A stretch of 5,084 nucleotides of DNA from Gammaproteobacteria bacterium (GTDB lineage: Bacteria; Gemmatimonadota; Gemmatimonadetes; Longimicrobiales; Gaopeijiaceae): positions 1 through 5,084 of the forward strand of contig VYDD01000166.1 of assembly GCA_009843625.1 (NCBI GenBank). The letters run 5' to 3'. The position numbers and the translations under genes are program-made. The notes under the pieces are model-generated. The model saw only the letters and a program-made list of their open reading frames with translations. It was not told where the DNA came from and made no database searches. Positions within the stretch are counted from its first letter, which is position 1; every line of letters starts with the position of its first letter. This document shows positions 1 through 5,029 of this stretch, piece by piece.

Positions 1-913
1 AATAGCCCTGCTTCTTCTTGAGCTCCATCGAGCCATCGCGGTCATGGTCGATGAGGCGCCCCTCGCGTTCGGAGCGATCCGCCGCGAGCGTCTCGGCGAT
101 AACCGCGTCGAGCGTGTCCGCGTCGCTCTCGACGGCGGCGGTCAGCGGGTAGCAGCCCACCGTCCGGAAGCGGACGCGCCGCCGCTGCGGCTCCTCGCCC
201 GGGAGCAGCGGCATGCGGTCGTCGTCGACCATGATCCACCGTCCATCCCGCTCGACGACGGGACGTTCGGCGGCATAGTACAGCGGTACGATCGGGATCT
301 CCTCCGCGCGGATATACCGCCAGACGTCCGCCTCGGTCCAGTTGGAGAGCGGTGAGACGCGCAGGGATTCGCCGGGCGCCAGGCAGGTGTTGTACAGGTT
401 CCACGGCTCCGGACGCTGCGCCTTGGGGTCCCATCGGTGGGCCGCGTCGCGCAGCGAAAACACGCGTTCCTTGGCGCGCGACTTCTCCTCGTCCCGCCGG
501 GCGCCGACGAAGATGATGTCGTATTCGCCCTCGTCGAGCGCCTGCCGCAGCGCAACCGTCTTCATGACGTCGGTGTAGCGTTCCGATCCGTGATCGAAAG
601 GATTGACGTCCTCGCGCAGTCCGTCCTCGTTGGTGTGAACCCGGAGTTCCACGCCCTCCTCCGCCACGGTGCGGTCCCGGAACTCGATCATCTCCCGGAA
701 CTTCCACGTCGTGTCGATGTGGAGCAGCGGGAAGGGCGGCACGGCCGGCCAGAACGCCTTCCGGGCGAGGTGCAGGAGCACCGAGGAATCCTTCCCGATC
801 GAATACAGCATCACGGGCCGCGACGCCGCCGCGAGGCCCTCCCGGAGGACTTCGATGGCTTCGGACTCGAGCGACGCCGACCAGGCGCCCGAGAGATCGT
901 CCTCACGGATCAT
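1..913 (-). CDS. cysD: Sulfate adenylyltransferase subunit 2 (ATP sulfurylase small subunit), 3' end just cut off
   Basis: CysD is the catalytic small subunit of ATP sulfurylase. With the GTPase CysN it makes adenosine 5'-phosphosulfate from ATP and sulfate in the cytoplasm. The 304 visible residues show the N-type ATP pyrophosphatase PP-loop SIGKDSS (38-44), HIDTTWKFREM (65-75), FVGARRDEEKSRAKER (135-150), PLSNWTEADVWRYI (188-201), the AAERPVVERDG segment (214-224), RFRTVGCYPLT (248-258) and the family's typical ending SMELKKKQGY. E. coli CysD has 302 residues ending SMELKKRQGYF, so only about one residue and the stop lie beyond base 1. The ATG at 913 is chosen because GAGG (922-925) precedes it by 8 bases and the start matches the family length. 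It follows the reductase gene after 51 bases with no clear terminator, so it may be the last visible gene of that operon. cysN or cysNC is expected beyond the left edge (inference). Third-position G/C is about 88% over the first 50 codons, higher than in the three genes upstream. Confidence 0.97.
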   Translation of the reverse strand, partial: MIREDDLSGAWSASLESEAIEVLREGLAAASRPVMLYSIGKDSSVLLHLARKAFWPAVPPFPLLHIDTTWKFREMIEFRDRTVAEEGVELRVHTNEDGLREDVNPFDHGSERYTDVMKTVALRQALDEGEYDIIFVGARRDEEKSRAKERVFSLRDAAHRWDPKAQRPEPWNLYNTCLAPGESLRVSPLSNWTEADVWRYIRAEEIPIVPLYYAAERPVVERDGRWIMVDDDRMPLLPGEEPQRRRVRFRTVGCYPLTAAVESDADTLDAVIAETLAADRSEREGRLIDHDRDGSMELKKKQGY

Positions 914-921
914 GTGGGTAT

Positions 922-925
922 CCTC
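922..925 (-). promoter_or_regulatory. Ribosome binding site of cysD
   Basis: The minus strand reads GAGG here, 8 bases before the ATG at 913. This supports that start and shows that cysD has its own translation signal despite lying close behind the reductase gene. Confidence 0.6.
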
Positions 926-964
926 GGCGGGCGTTCCGACCTGTCGGGTTCCGCAACTGCCTGC

Positions 965-2122
965 TCAGGCCCCCGCCCGGGAATCGCGGGCCGCTTGCCG
1001 GTCGACTCCGCGCTCCACCGGGCTGCGCGTTCCCTTCCGCAGGCGACGACCAACTTTCGGACCCGGTATCAGGCCGTCATCGAGGAGTTGCTGGAATTGA
1101 TCCACTATCGCATCCGCCGCAGGCCCGAACTCGATGCCGAGATCGGCTTCGGCGTAGCGATTGTCGAACCTGAGCGGGTAGCCCACGTTCCGCTTGACGA
1201 CTGCTCGCGGTATCCCGCCCAGGGGCGCGAGCAGACCGACCACGAATTTTGGTACGGTGAGGCGGGGAAAGGGGAAGCCATCGCCGTAGTGTTCACGCAG
1301 AATTCTCCCGATCTCGATCAGCGTCACTGACTCGCTAGACAGGACGTGGCGCCCGCTGGCGCTCGGTCGTAGTGCCGCCTGCACGTGGGCGTCCGCCACG
1401 TCACGCACATCGACGATCGCTACCTCGAGATCCGGCGCACCTGCACGGTAGTAGCCGGTCGCGAATTCGCGCATGACGCGTACGCTTTCCGAACGCGAAT
1501 GCTTGGTGAGGGCAGGTCCGAGGGTGAGTGCCGGGTTCAAGACGACGAGATCCCAGCGATCCTGACTCCCGGCGATTCTCCAGGCCAACCGTTCCGCCAG
1601 CATCTTGGAAAACGAATATGGTTGATGGCTCTCGCTGCTGGTTTCGTTCCAGTGACTTTCGTCGAATCGGCGTCCCTCAGTCTCCTCCAACTCCACCGCG
1701 TCCCCATAGATCGCGGCCACGCTCGACGTCAGAACCACTCGCTTGACCGTTGTGGTTCGAGTGGCCGTTTCCAGAACATTGCGTGTGCCCTGCGTGGCCG
1801 GCTCAATGAGATCGGAAACGGTATCTTTGACGCCTCGCAGCGCGACGGGTGAAGCCGTATGGAAAACCACTTCGCAGCCGATCATGGCGTGCTCGAAGGC
1901 CGCTGGTTGGAGCAGATCGGCCGCGAACAACTTGAGGGCTCCCCGTCCCTGGTCCAGCGCGCGGAGAGGCTCCGTCCGGATTGGATCCGTCGCGTCCCGC
2001 ACCGTCGCGTGAACGTCGAAGCCGAGCCCAAGAAGCTCCTTCACGACCCACGAGCCAATGTATCCGTTTCCGCCGGTTACGAGCACGGGGCCCGGCGGTT
2101 GCACGAGTCGTTCCGCAGTCAA
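965..2122 (-). CDS. NAD(P)-dependent extended SDR, dihydroflavonol-4-reductase / 3beta-HSD-like carbonyl reductase
   Basis: A 385-residue extended short-chain dehydrogenase/reductase, probably a soluble reductase of a ketone or aldehyde (or the reverse reaction). The Rossmann nucleotide loop is TGGNGYIG (16-23). VRD (41-43) follows the second strand, and its Arg43 matches the residue that favours NADPH in dihydroflavonol reductases. FHTASPV (87-93), LTSSVAAIYG (131-140, catalytic Ser near 133/134) and YSFSK (169-173, catalytic Tyr169 and Lys173) complete the active site. VLNPALTLGP (194-203) and VDVRDVADAHVQA (237-249) are typical of the DFR / cinnamoyl-CoA reductase / 3beta-hydroxysteroid dehydrogenase group. 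The start is a TTG, chosen because GGAG stands 7 bases before it and the Rossmann fold begins about 12 codons later; GTG at codon 7 is an alternative. The last 30 or so residues form an Arg-rich tail beyond the usual domain end near residue 350. It lies 32 bases after the sulfotransferase stop. The substrate cannot be read from the sequence. Confidence 0.9.
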   Translation of the reverse strand: MTAERLVQPPGPVLVTGGNGYIGSWVVKELLGLGFDVHATVRDATDPIRTEPLRALDQGRGALKLFAADLLQPAAFEHAMIGCEVVFHTASPVALRGVKDTVSDLIEPATQGTRNVLETATRTTTVKRVVLTSSVAAIYGDAVELEETEGRRFDESHWNETSSESHQPYSFSKMLAERLAWRIAGSQDRWDLVVLNPALTLGPALTKHSRSESVRVMREFATGYYRAGAPDLEVAIVDVRDVADAHVQAALRPSASGRHVLSSESVTLIEIGRILREHYGDGFPFPRLTVPKFVVGLLAPLGGIPRAVVKRNVGYPLRFDNRYAEADLGIEFGPAADAIVDQFQQLLDDGLIPGPKVGRRLRKGTRSPVERGVDRQAARDSRAGA

Positions 2123-2129
2123 TTACAAT

Positions 2130-2133
2130 CTCC
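2130..2133 (-). promoter_or_regulatory. Ribosome binding site that decides the TTG start of the reductase
   Basis: The minus strand reads GGAG, 7 bases before the TTG at 2122. No ATG in frame stands nearby, so this site is the main reason to accept the uncommon TTG initiation codon. Confidence 0.55.
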
Positions 2134-2154
2134 AGTTCATCGATGGTCGGCGCA

Positions 2155-3201
2155 TCAGATGGGATAGTCCAGTCGTTCGAGCGCGGGGAGACAGGCCTCC
2201 GTCAGCGCCGTTTGCTGCTCCGGTGAGAGTTGCGCGAACTTCGATTGCATCGGCCGTGGGATAGAAGAGACATCTCTGAGCCAGCTATGATCTTCCAGAC
2301 TTGGGTCGATGAATCGGATGAGCCGTCGGATCTGATAGCACGGATCCAGCTGTACGTCCTCGAACTTGACGTTGAGCAGGCGGTCAGTGGGGAGGTGGCC
2401 GAGCACCTGATCTCCCTTCTCGATCATCGCGGCCCAAAACGTCCCGAAATCCTCGAGCGTCAAACTGTCATAGTTCAGTCGCTCCGACCGGAGCAAACGA
2501 TTTGCCAGCGGTTCAACCCAGGGGGCAGTTCGGTTCCAGAGGCGGTCTCTGGAGAGAAGCCCCGCAATATTGATCCGCCACCCCTCGATCCGGTGAAGGC
2601 TCGCCAGCATCATCCGAAACGGATAGTGACGACTCATTGAAATGGCCGTCTCGCGTCCATCGCGATACACATGGACGACGCGAGCCTCCGGGAATTGGCG
2701 TAAAAGCAGCGAGGCAAACAGCAGTGAGCCGCCTGAGCGTTCAGCCCAGACATCCCCGCCGAAGCGCCTGCCTAGCCAAGAAAACAGGTGTCGGAAATGA
2801 GCCGCGAGCGACTGTCTGGGCTGCTGCTCAACAACGAGCTCCAGTTCGTCGAACAAGGCCTCGTGCTGGTCGGTGAGGTGCGGAAGCGTGGCGCAGAGAA
2901 TCGGCGGCACATTGCGCCGAGTGAAGCGCGCCTGCGGACCGTCGAATGGATAGAGCAACTCCTTGTAGGATTCCTTCGCCATAAGGGTGGTGCGGATCCG
3001 ATGGCGGCTGTAGAGGTCCCACATCCAGGCTCCGGTAGGATTCCGGTACCGGAAGGTTCTCATACCGAGGTAGCTGAAGAACTCCGATACGCTCAATACT
3101 CGAGGGTGTCGATTGAGGATGTCCGACACCATGGTGGATCCGCACCGCCCGGTGCTCAGTACGAGTACGGGCGGAATGCGCTCAGTCGAGCTCCTTACCA
3201 C
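2155..3201 (-). CDS. PAPS-dependent sulfotransferase family protein
   Basis: A 348-residue cytoplasmic sulfotransferase that should move the sulfuryl group of PAPS to a hydroxyl (or amine) of a small molecule, lipid or glycan. The N-terminal 5'-phosphosulfate-binding loop is LSTGRCGST (15-23). The 3'-phosphate-binding segment is VVHVYRDGRETAIS (175-188), with the usual Arg180 and Ser188. WAERSGGS (152-159) corresponds to the conserved W-x-E-K/R-[ST] strand, and NVKFEDVQLDP (277-287) to the family's VRYEDL-x-x-DP element. There is no signal peptide or membrane segment. The start is a GTG overlapping the oxygenase stop (GTG GTA AGG over TGG TAA), a 7-base overlap typical of coupled translation; AAGG stands 7 bases before it. 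It sits between an oxygenase and a carbonyl reductase and upstream of cysD, which suggests it acts on their product with locally supplied PAPS (inference). The acceptor is unknown. Confidence 0.93.
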   Translation of the reverse strand: MVRSSTERIPPVLVLSTGRCGSTMVSDILNRHPRVLSVSEFFSYLGMRTFRYRNPTGAWMWDLYSRHRIRTTLMAKESYKELLYPFDGPQARFTRRNVPPILCATLPHLTDQHEALFDELELVVEQQPRQSLAAHFRHLFSWLGRRFGGDVWAERSGGSLLFASLLLRQFPEARVVHVYRDGRETAISMSRHYPFRMMLASLHRIEGWRINIAGLLSRDRLWNRTAPWVEPLANRLLRSERLNYDSLTLEDFGTFWAAMIEKGDQVLGHLPTDRLLNVKFEDVQLDPCYQIRRLIRFIDPSLEDHSWLRDVSSIPRPMQSKFAQLSPEQQTALTEACLPALERLDYPI

Positions 3202-4388
3202 GGGGTCGCCTTAAGCGCGTCCAGCTGATCCGGAAGATGGTACGTAATGCCCTCGATCATCGAGGCATCCAGCAACAGCACAAACTGGTCCATTCGCCAC
3301 CGCCGGGCCGCGTCGGGAGCCACGCGGTGCAGACAGCGGTAGATTCCTCGTTTGCACCTCAGCCAGGCGAGCAGGCCCAACGTAGGTTGCCGGGGAAACC
3401 TGAGCCGGTTGGCGATCTCGCGGCCAAGAAGGGCCCGGGAGATCGCGTAACCGTGTCTCACCACGGCGCGTCGCGCAGCCGGATCCTTCAGCTCGGCCAC
3501 GTCGGGCACCGCCTTGATCACCGCGTGGGAGATCAGGGCCGGTTCCAGCGCCGGGCGCGGTTCGCACGCCGCAGCCACAAGAGACAGCCGAGCGGTTCGG
3601 GCCTCGTCCCCTTCGAACAGGAGCACGTCGGGCGTGCCCGACAGCCACGAAGCGTAGCGCCAGACCTGCATGAAGGATTCGCGTTCCTCGGCCCCCAGCC
3701 TCGCTCCGAGCTGATTCACGTACCGCAACATCGTGGCGGAGAAGTTGGCTGACGCGAACCCCATATGCGCGGCGCTTAAGGGCACGCCGTAGACGGTCTC
3801 ATCCCAGTCGCCCGAGTCTCTGATCAACCGCCTGACCTGGGCGTGCACGAGACGGATGCGGACGGACAGCCTCCAACCCTCCCCATGGCGCTCGAGGGCA
3901 CCTGGAAGCATCACCTCCAGCAGATGTCGCGTGTTCTGCCGGATTCGTCGCAAGCCATGCTTTGTGGTGACTCGTCGCGTCATGCAGAACGCCTTGCTGA
4001 TCAGGCTTGAGAAATTCAACAAGGTCGCGATGATGAAGGCCGGGACGAAGAGATCGGAGTTCTCGTGGAAGGCAGCGATTCCTGCCCGATATTCGCCTGG
4101 TCTATACCAATCTGGAGGCGTCTCGAGTTCTCCAAAAAAATCCTGTAACGGCTCCGGCCCCTTACGAAGAGTGTCCCAATCCCGTTCCATGCCTGCATTG
4201 ATGAGGGCATGAACGGTGCCAGGCGCGCACGTCCCCAATGAATCGACGGCAGCATCGCCCAGAGGGTCGCTGATCAGCGTGTTGCTCACGTACAACGACG
4301 CGAGATCCGGATCGTGGACGACCGCTCGCGGATATCCGGGACGATACGCTGTGGGGAGGGTGATCTCGGTCACCGTTGAGGTGGACAT
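3195..4388 (-). CDS. Haem-dependent oxygenase of the MpaB / rubber oxygenase (Lcp) family, DUF2236
   Basis: A 397-residue protein resembling the DUF2236 family, which contains latex-clearing protein Lcp (cleaves polyisoprene double bonds to carbonyls) and fungal MpaB (cleaves the farnesyl chain of a mycophenolic acid precursor). Seen here: the early DPLGDAAVDSL element (41-51); a hydrophobic helix (about 112-134) followed by RRVTTKHGLRRIRQNT (138-153); RIRLVHAQVRRLI (177-189), where His182 fits the axial haem ligand; and the polar VYGVPLSAAHMGFASANFS segment (199-217) with a downstream W-x-Y/H region (243-262) ending in LLFEGD. The length is usual for the family. No Tat or Sec signal is visible, unlike secreted Lcp, so the substrate is probably intracellular or membrane-borne (inference). 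The ATG at 4388 has no clear Shine-Dalgarno sequence; a hairpin lies 22 bases upstream and a small frame overlaps the start. It is the first clear gene of the operon. The exact substrate and whether cleavage or another oxidation occurs are open. Confidence 0.82.
   Translation of the reverse strand: MSTSTVTEITLPTAYRPGYPRAVVHDPDLASLYVSNTLISDPLGDAAVDSLGTCAPGTVHALINAGMERDWDTLRKGPEPLQDFFGELETPPDWYRPGEYRAGIAAFHENSDLFVPAFIIATLLNFSSLISKAFCMTRRVTTKHGLRRIRQNTRHLLEVMLPGALERHGEGWRLSVRIRLVHAQVRRLIRDSGDWDETVYGVPLSAAHMGFASANFSATMLRYVNQLGARLGAEERESFMQVWRYASWLSGTPDVLLFEGDEARTARLSLVAAACEPRPALEPALISHAVIKAVPDVAELKDPAARRAVVRHGYAISRALLGREIANRLRFPRQPTLGLLAWLRCKRGIYRCLHRVAPDAARRWRMDQFVLLLDASMIEGITYHLPDQLDALKATPW
3209..3212 (-). 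promoter_or_regulatory. Ribosome binding site of the sulfotransferase, inside the oxygenase gene
   Basis: The minus strand reads AAGG, 7 bases before the GTG at 3201, within the last codons of the oxygenase. A stronger-looking AAGGAG overlaps the GTG start itself, but no ATG, GTG or TTG lies in frame at a suitable distance after it, so the upstream site and GTG start are preferred. Confidence 0.45.
4134..4140 (-). repeat. Seven-base T run (coding strand) inside the oxygenase gene
   Basis: The coding strand reads GAT TTT TTT GGA (Asp-Phe-Phe-Gly, residues 83-86) in a gene that otherwise prefers G/C at third positions. A seven-base homopolymer near the 5' end could allow slippage, making expression variable, but it may also be chance or reflect a constrained Phe-Phe pair. 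The frame is intact in this sequence. Confidence 0.5.
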
Positions 4389-4582
4389 CGAAGGTCGCAG
4401 CGCCGGGAACGGACAAGCTGTCCGCTAACGCGGCGGGTCCGTGCGGCGTAGTAGACAGGTGTAACGACGCGACGCCTGCCCGGCATTACGGCGTGCAAGG
4501 CTGCCGGTGTCGCCGGACTAAAGCGGATCATCGTGATCCTCGCTGCGGCGGAGGCTCGCTCGGCGTCGCGGACATGGATCAT
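4370..4582 (-). CDS. Doubtful 70-residue frame upstream of and overlapping the oxygenase
   Basis: This frame begins MIHVRDAERAS and ends RCDLRCPPQR. It has no recognisable domain and is very rich in Arg (about one residue in five), as out-of-frame GC-rich DNA often is. In its favour, GGAG (4590-4593) stands 7 bases before its ATG, with a second AACGGAGA copy just upstream. It also ends 19 bases inside the oxygenase gene, whose own ATG has no clear ribosome binding site. It could be a leader frame that carries ribosomes to the oxygenase start by translational coupling, or a chance frame in a structured leader. Third-position G/C is about 67% by hand count, not above that of its neighbours. I would not assign any function. 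Confidence 0.2.
   Translation of the reverse strand: MIHVRDAERASAAARITMIRFSPATPAALHAVMPGRRRVVTPVYYAARTRRVSGQLVRSRRCDLRCPPQR
4410..4424 (-). repeat. Short hairpin just upstream of the oxygenase start
   Basis: A perfect inverted repeat with 6-base arms CGGACA / TGTCCG and a 3-base loop ends 21 bases before the oxygenase ATG. In the mRNA it would form a stem-loop next to a start with no visible ribosome binding site, so it could affect translation. It has no U-tract and is not a terminator. Confidence 0.4.
4525..4539. repeat. Inverted repeat GGATCA-TCG-TGATCC
   Basis: Perfect 6-base arms with a 3-base centre. The GATCAT core recurs at 4577-4582 and 4609-4614, so it may be a repeated protein-binding motif or part of leader RNA structure. 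No function can be assigned. Confidence 0.35.
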
Positions 4583-4681
4583 GTGTCGTCTCCGTTTCTC
4601 CGTTTTCTGATCATCGGTGGAACCCCTCGCGAGGTCTCCGGCGAACGTGACATGGCGGCCGCCAGGATTCTCCGAAACGCC

Positions 4682-4696
4682 GCCGACGCTGTCGGC
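4682..4696. repeat. Inverted repeat GCCGAC-GCT-GTCGGC
   Basis: Perfect 6-base GC-rich arms around 3 bases, able to form a stable hairpin on either strand. It is followed immediately by GGTAA-N7-TTACC (4699-4715), which has the same arm-N7-arm layout and a T-N11-A core like the two LysR-type palindromes to the right, but a different arm sequence. Confidence 0.35.
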
Positions 4697-4747
4697 CCGG
4701 TAACGGAGGATTACCAGGTGGGCAGTCGGATGCAACGGCAAAAACGT

Positions 4748-4775
4748 TGAGCCCCAGGCTCAGTAATATTGAGCC
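4748..4775. promoter_or_regulatory. Operator-like palindrome, distal site, three TGAGCC half-sites
   Basis: GGCTCA-GTAATAT-TGAGCC (4757-4775) is a perfect 6-base inverted repeat with a 7-base centre, and its inner TCAGTAATATTGA fits the T-N11-A LysR box. A third half-site TGAGCC (4748-4753) pairs with the left arm across 3 bases, so two alternative dyads share one arm. The core CTCAGTAATATTGAG differs by one base from the site at 4988-5008, which is strong evidence that one protein recognises both. It lies 369 bases upstream of the oxygenase ATG. The likely binder is the divergent LysR-type protein (inference). Confidence 0.6.
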
Positions 4776-4959
4776 ACGATGCGGCCCCGGCGCGTCGCGA
4801 ACGGGCTGCGCTTCCTCCTGAATTCACGCTGGACGCCGGCAGCCGACACCATTCCCCTTGAGCGAACGCCGTGCGCAGAAGCCGGTTGCGTGCCATCCTC
4901 CACGCCGCGGCGCGATCCGGACCCCGTTTCCGCTGGATGGCCGCTCTTGATCCCCGCGA

Positions 4960-4986
4960 TTGACTGCGGCCCATCCTTCTTATAGT
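4960..4986 (+). promoter_or_regulatory. Probable sigma70-type promoter of the LysR-type gene
   Basis: TTGACT (4960-4965) and TATAGT (4981-4986) each match five of six consensus bases, separated by a rather short 15-base spacer. Transcription would start near 4993, inside the palindrome at 4988-5008, and give a leader of about 37 bases. A TATAAG on the other strand (4979-4984 complement) also exists with a TTGACT 19 bases before it, so a weak minus-strand promoter here cannot be excluded. Confidence 0.5.
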
Positions 4987-4987
4987 C

Positions 4988-5008
4988 TGACTCAGTATTA
5001 TTGAGTCA
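4988..5008. promoter_or_regulatory. Operator-like palindrome, proximal site, at the LysR gene start region
   Basis: TGACTCA and TGAGTCA form perfect 7-base arms around GTATTAT, with an inner T-N11-A box (TCAGTATTATTGA). It overlaps the expected transcription start and ends 21 bases before the regulator's ATG, a position suited to autorepression. Its centre is 232 bases from that of the distal palindrome, close to 22 helical turns, so both could face the same side of the helix. Binding by the adjacent LysR-type protein is inferred, not shown. Confidence 0.65.
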
Positions 5009-5029
5009 AAAACCGGAGCATGAAAACCT

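Larger units (their letters stand above)
4389..5029. other. Long divergent intergenic region rich in inverted repeats
   Basis: About 640 bases separate the oxygenase operon from the LysR-type gene, with no frame on either strand that looks like a conserved protein. Perfect inverted repeats are dense between 4410 and 4775: CGGACA-AGC-TGTCCG (4410-4424), GGATCA-TCG-TGATCC (4525-4539), ACATG-GAT-CATGT (4572-4584), CCTCGCGAGG (4625-4634), TGGCGGCCGCCA (4653-4664), GCCGAC-GCT-GTCGGC (4682-4696), GGTAA-N7-TTACC (4699-4715), and the operator-like set at 4748-4775. The right part holds a plausible LysR promoter and a second operator. I could not find a good minus-strand promoter for the operon. If transcription starts near the left palindrome, the operon would have a structured leader of about 300 bases or more (inference). 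Confidence 0.6.

Noticed and set aside
42..707. Minus-strand 221-codon open frame inside cysD
   Set aside because: It is in the wrong frame. The true CysD frame carries the PP-loop and all conserved segments and stays open to the left edge, and this frame's product is low-complexity Arg/Gly.
914..964. Terminator between the reductase gene and cysD
   Set aside because: Only a 5-base dyad (CCGAC-AG-GTCGG) with no U-tract is present, so I do not call a terminator.
437..1330. Long plus-strand open frame (297 codons) spanning cysD and the end of the reductase gene
   Set aside because: It is antisense to two genes with clear family motifs, is Arg/Pro/His rich and has no recognisable domain.
4779..4985. 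Plus-strand 68-codon frame between the two palindromes
   Set aside because: No ribosome binding site and no domain, and its 3' end runs into the LysR promoter. The composition looks like random GC-rich sequence.
5020..5022. Alternative ATG for the right-edge gene
   Set aside because: It reads MKTYEEQAAASPELAPG, with no LysR homology. The ATG at 5030 gives the LPLNSLRAFEAA signature.
4389..5029. tRNA, CRISPR array, insertion sequence or attachment site in the intergenic region
   Set aside because: No cloverleaf, no regularly spaced repeats, no transposase remnants and no terminal repeats could be recognised.
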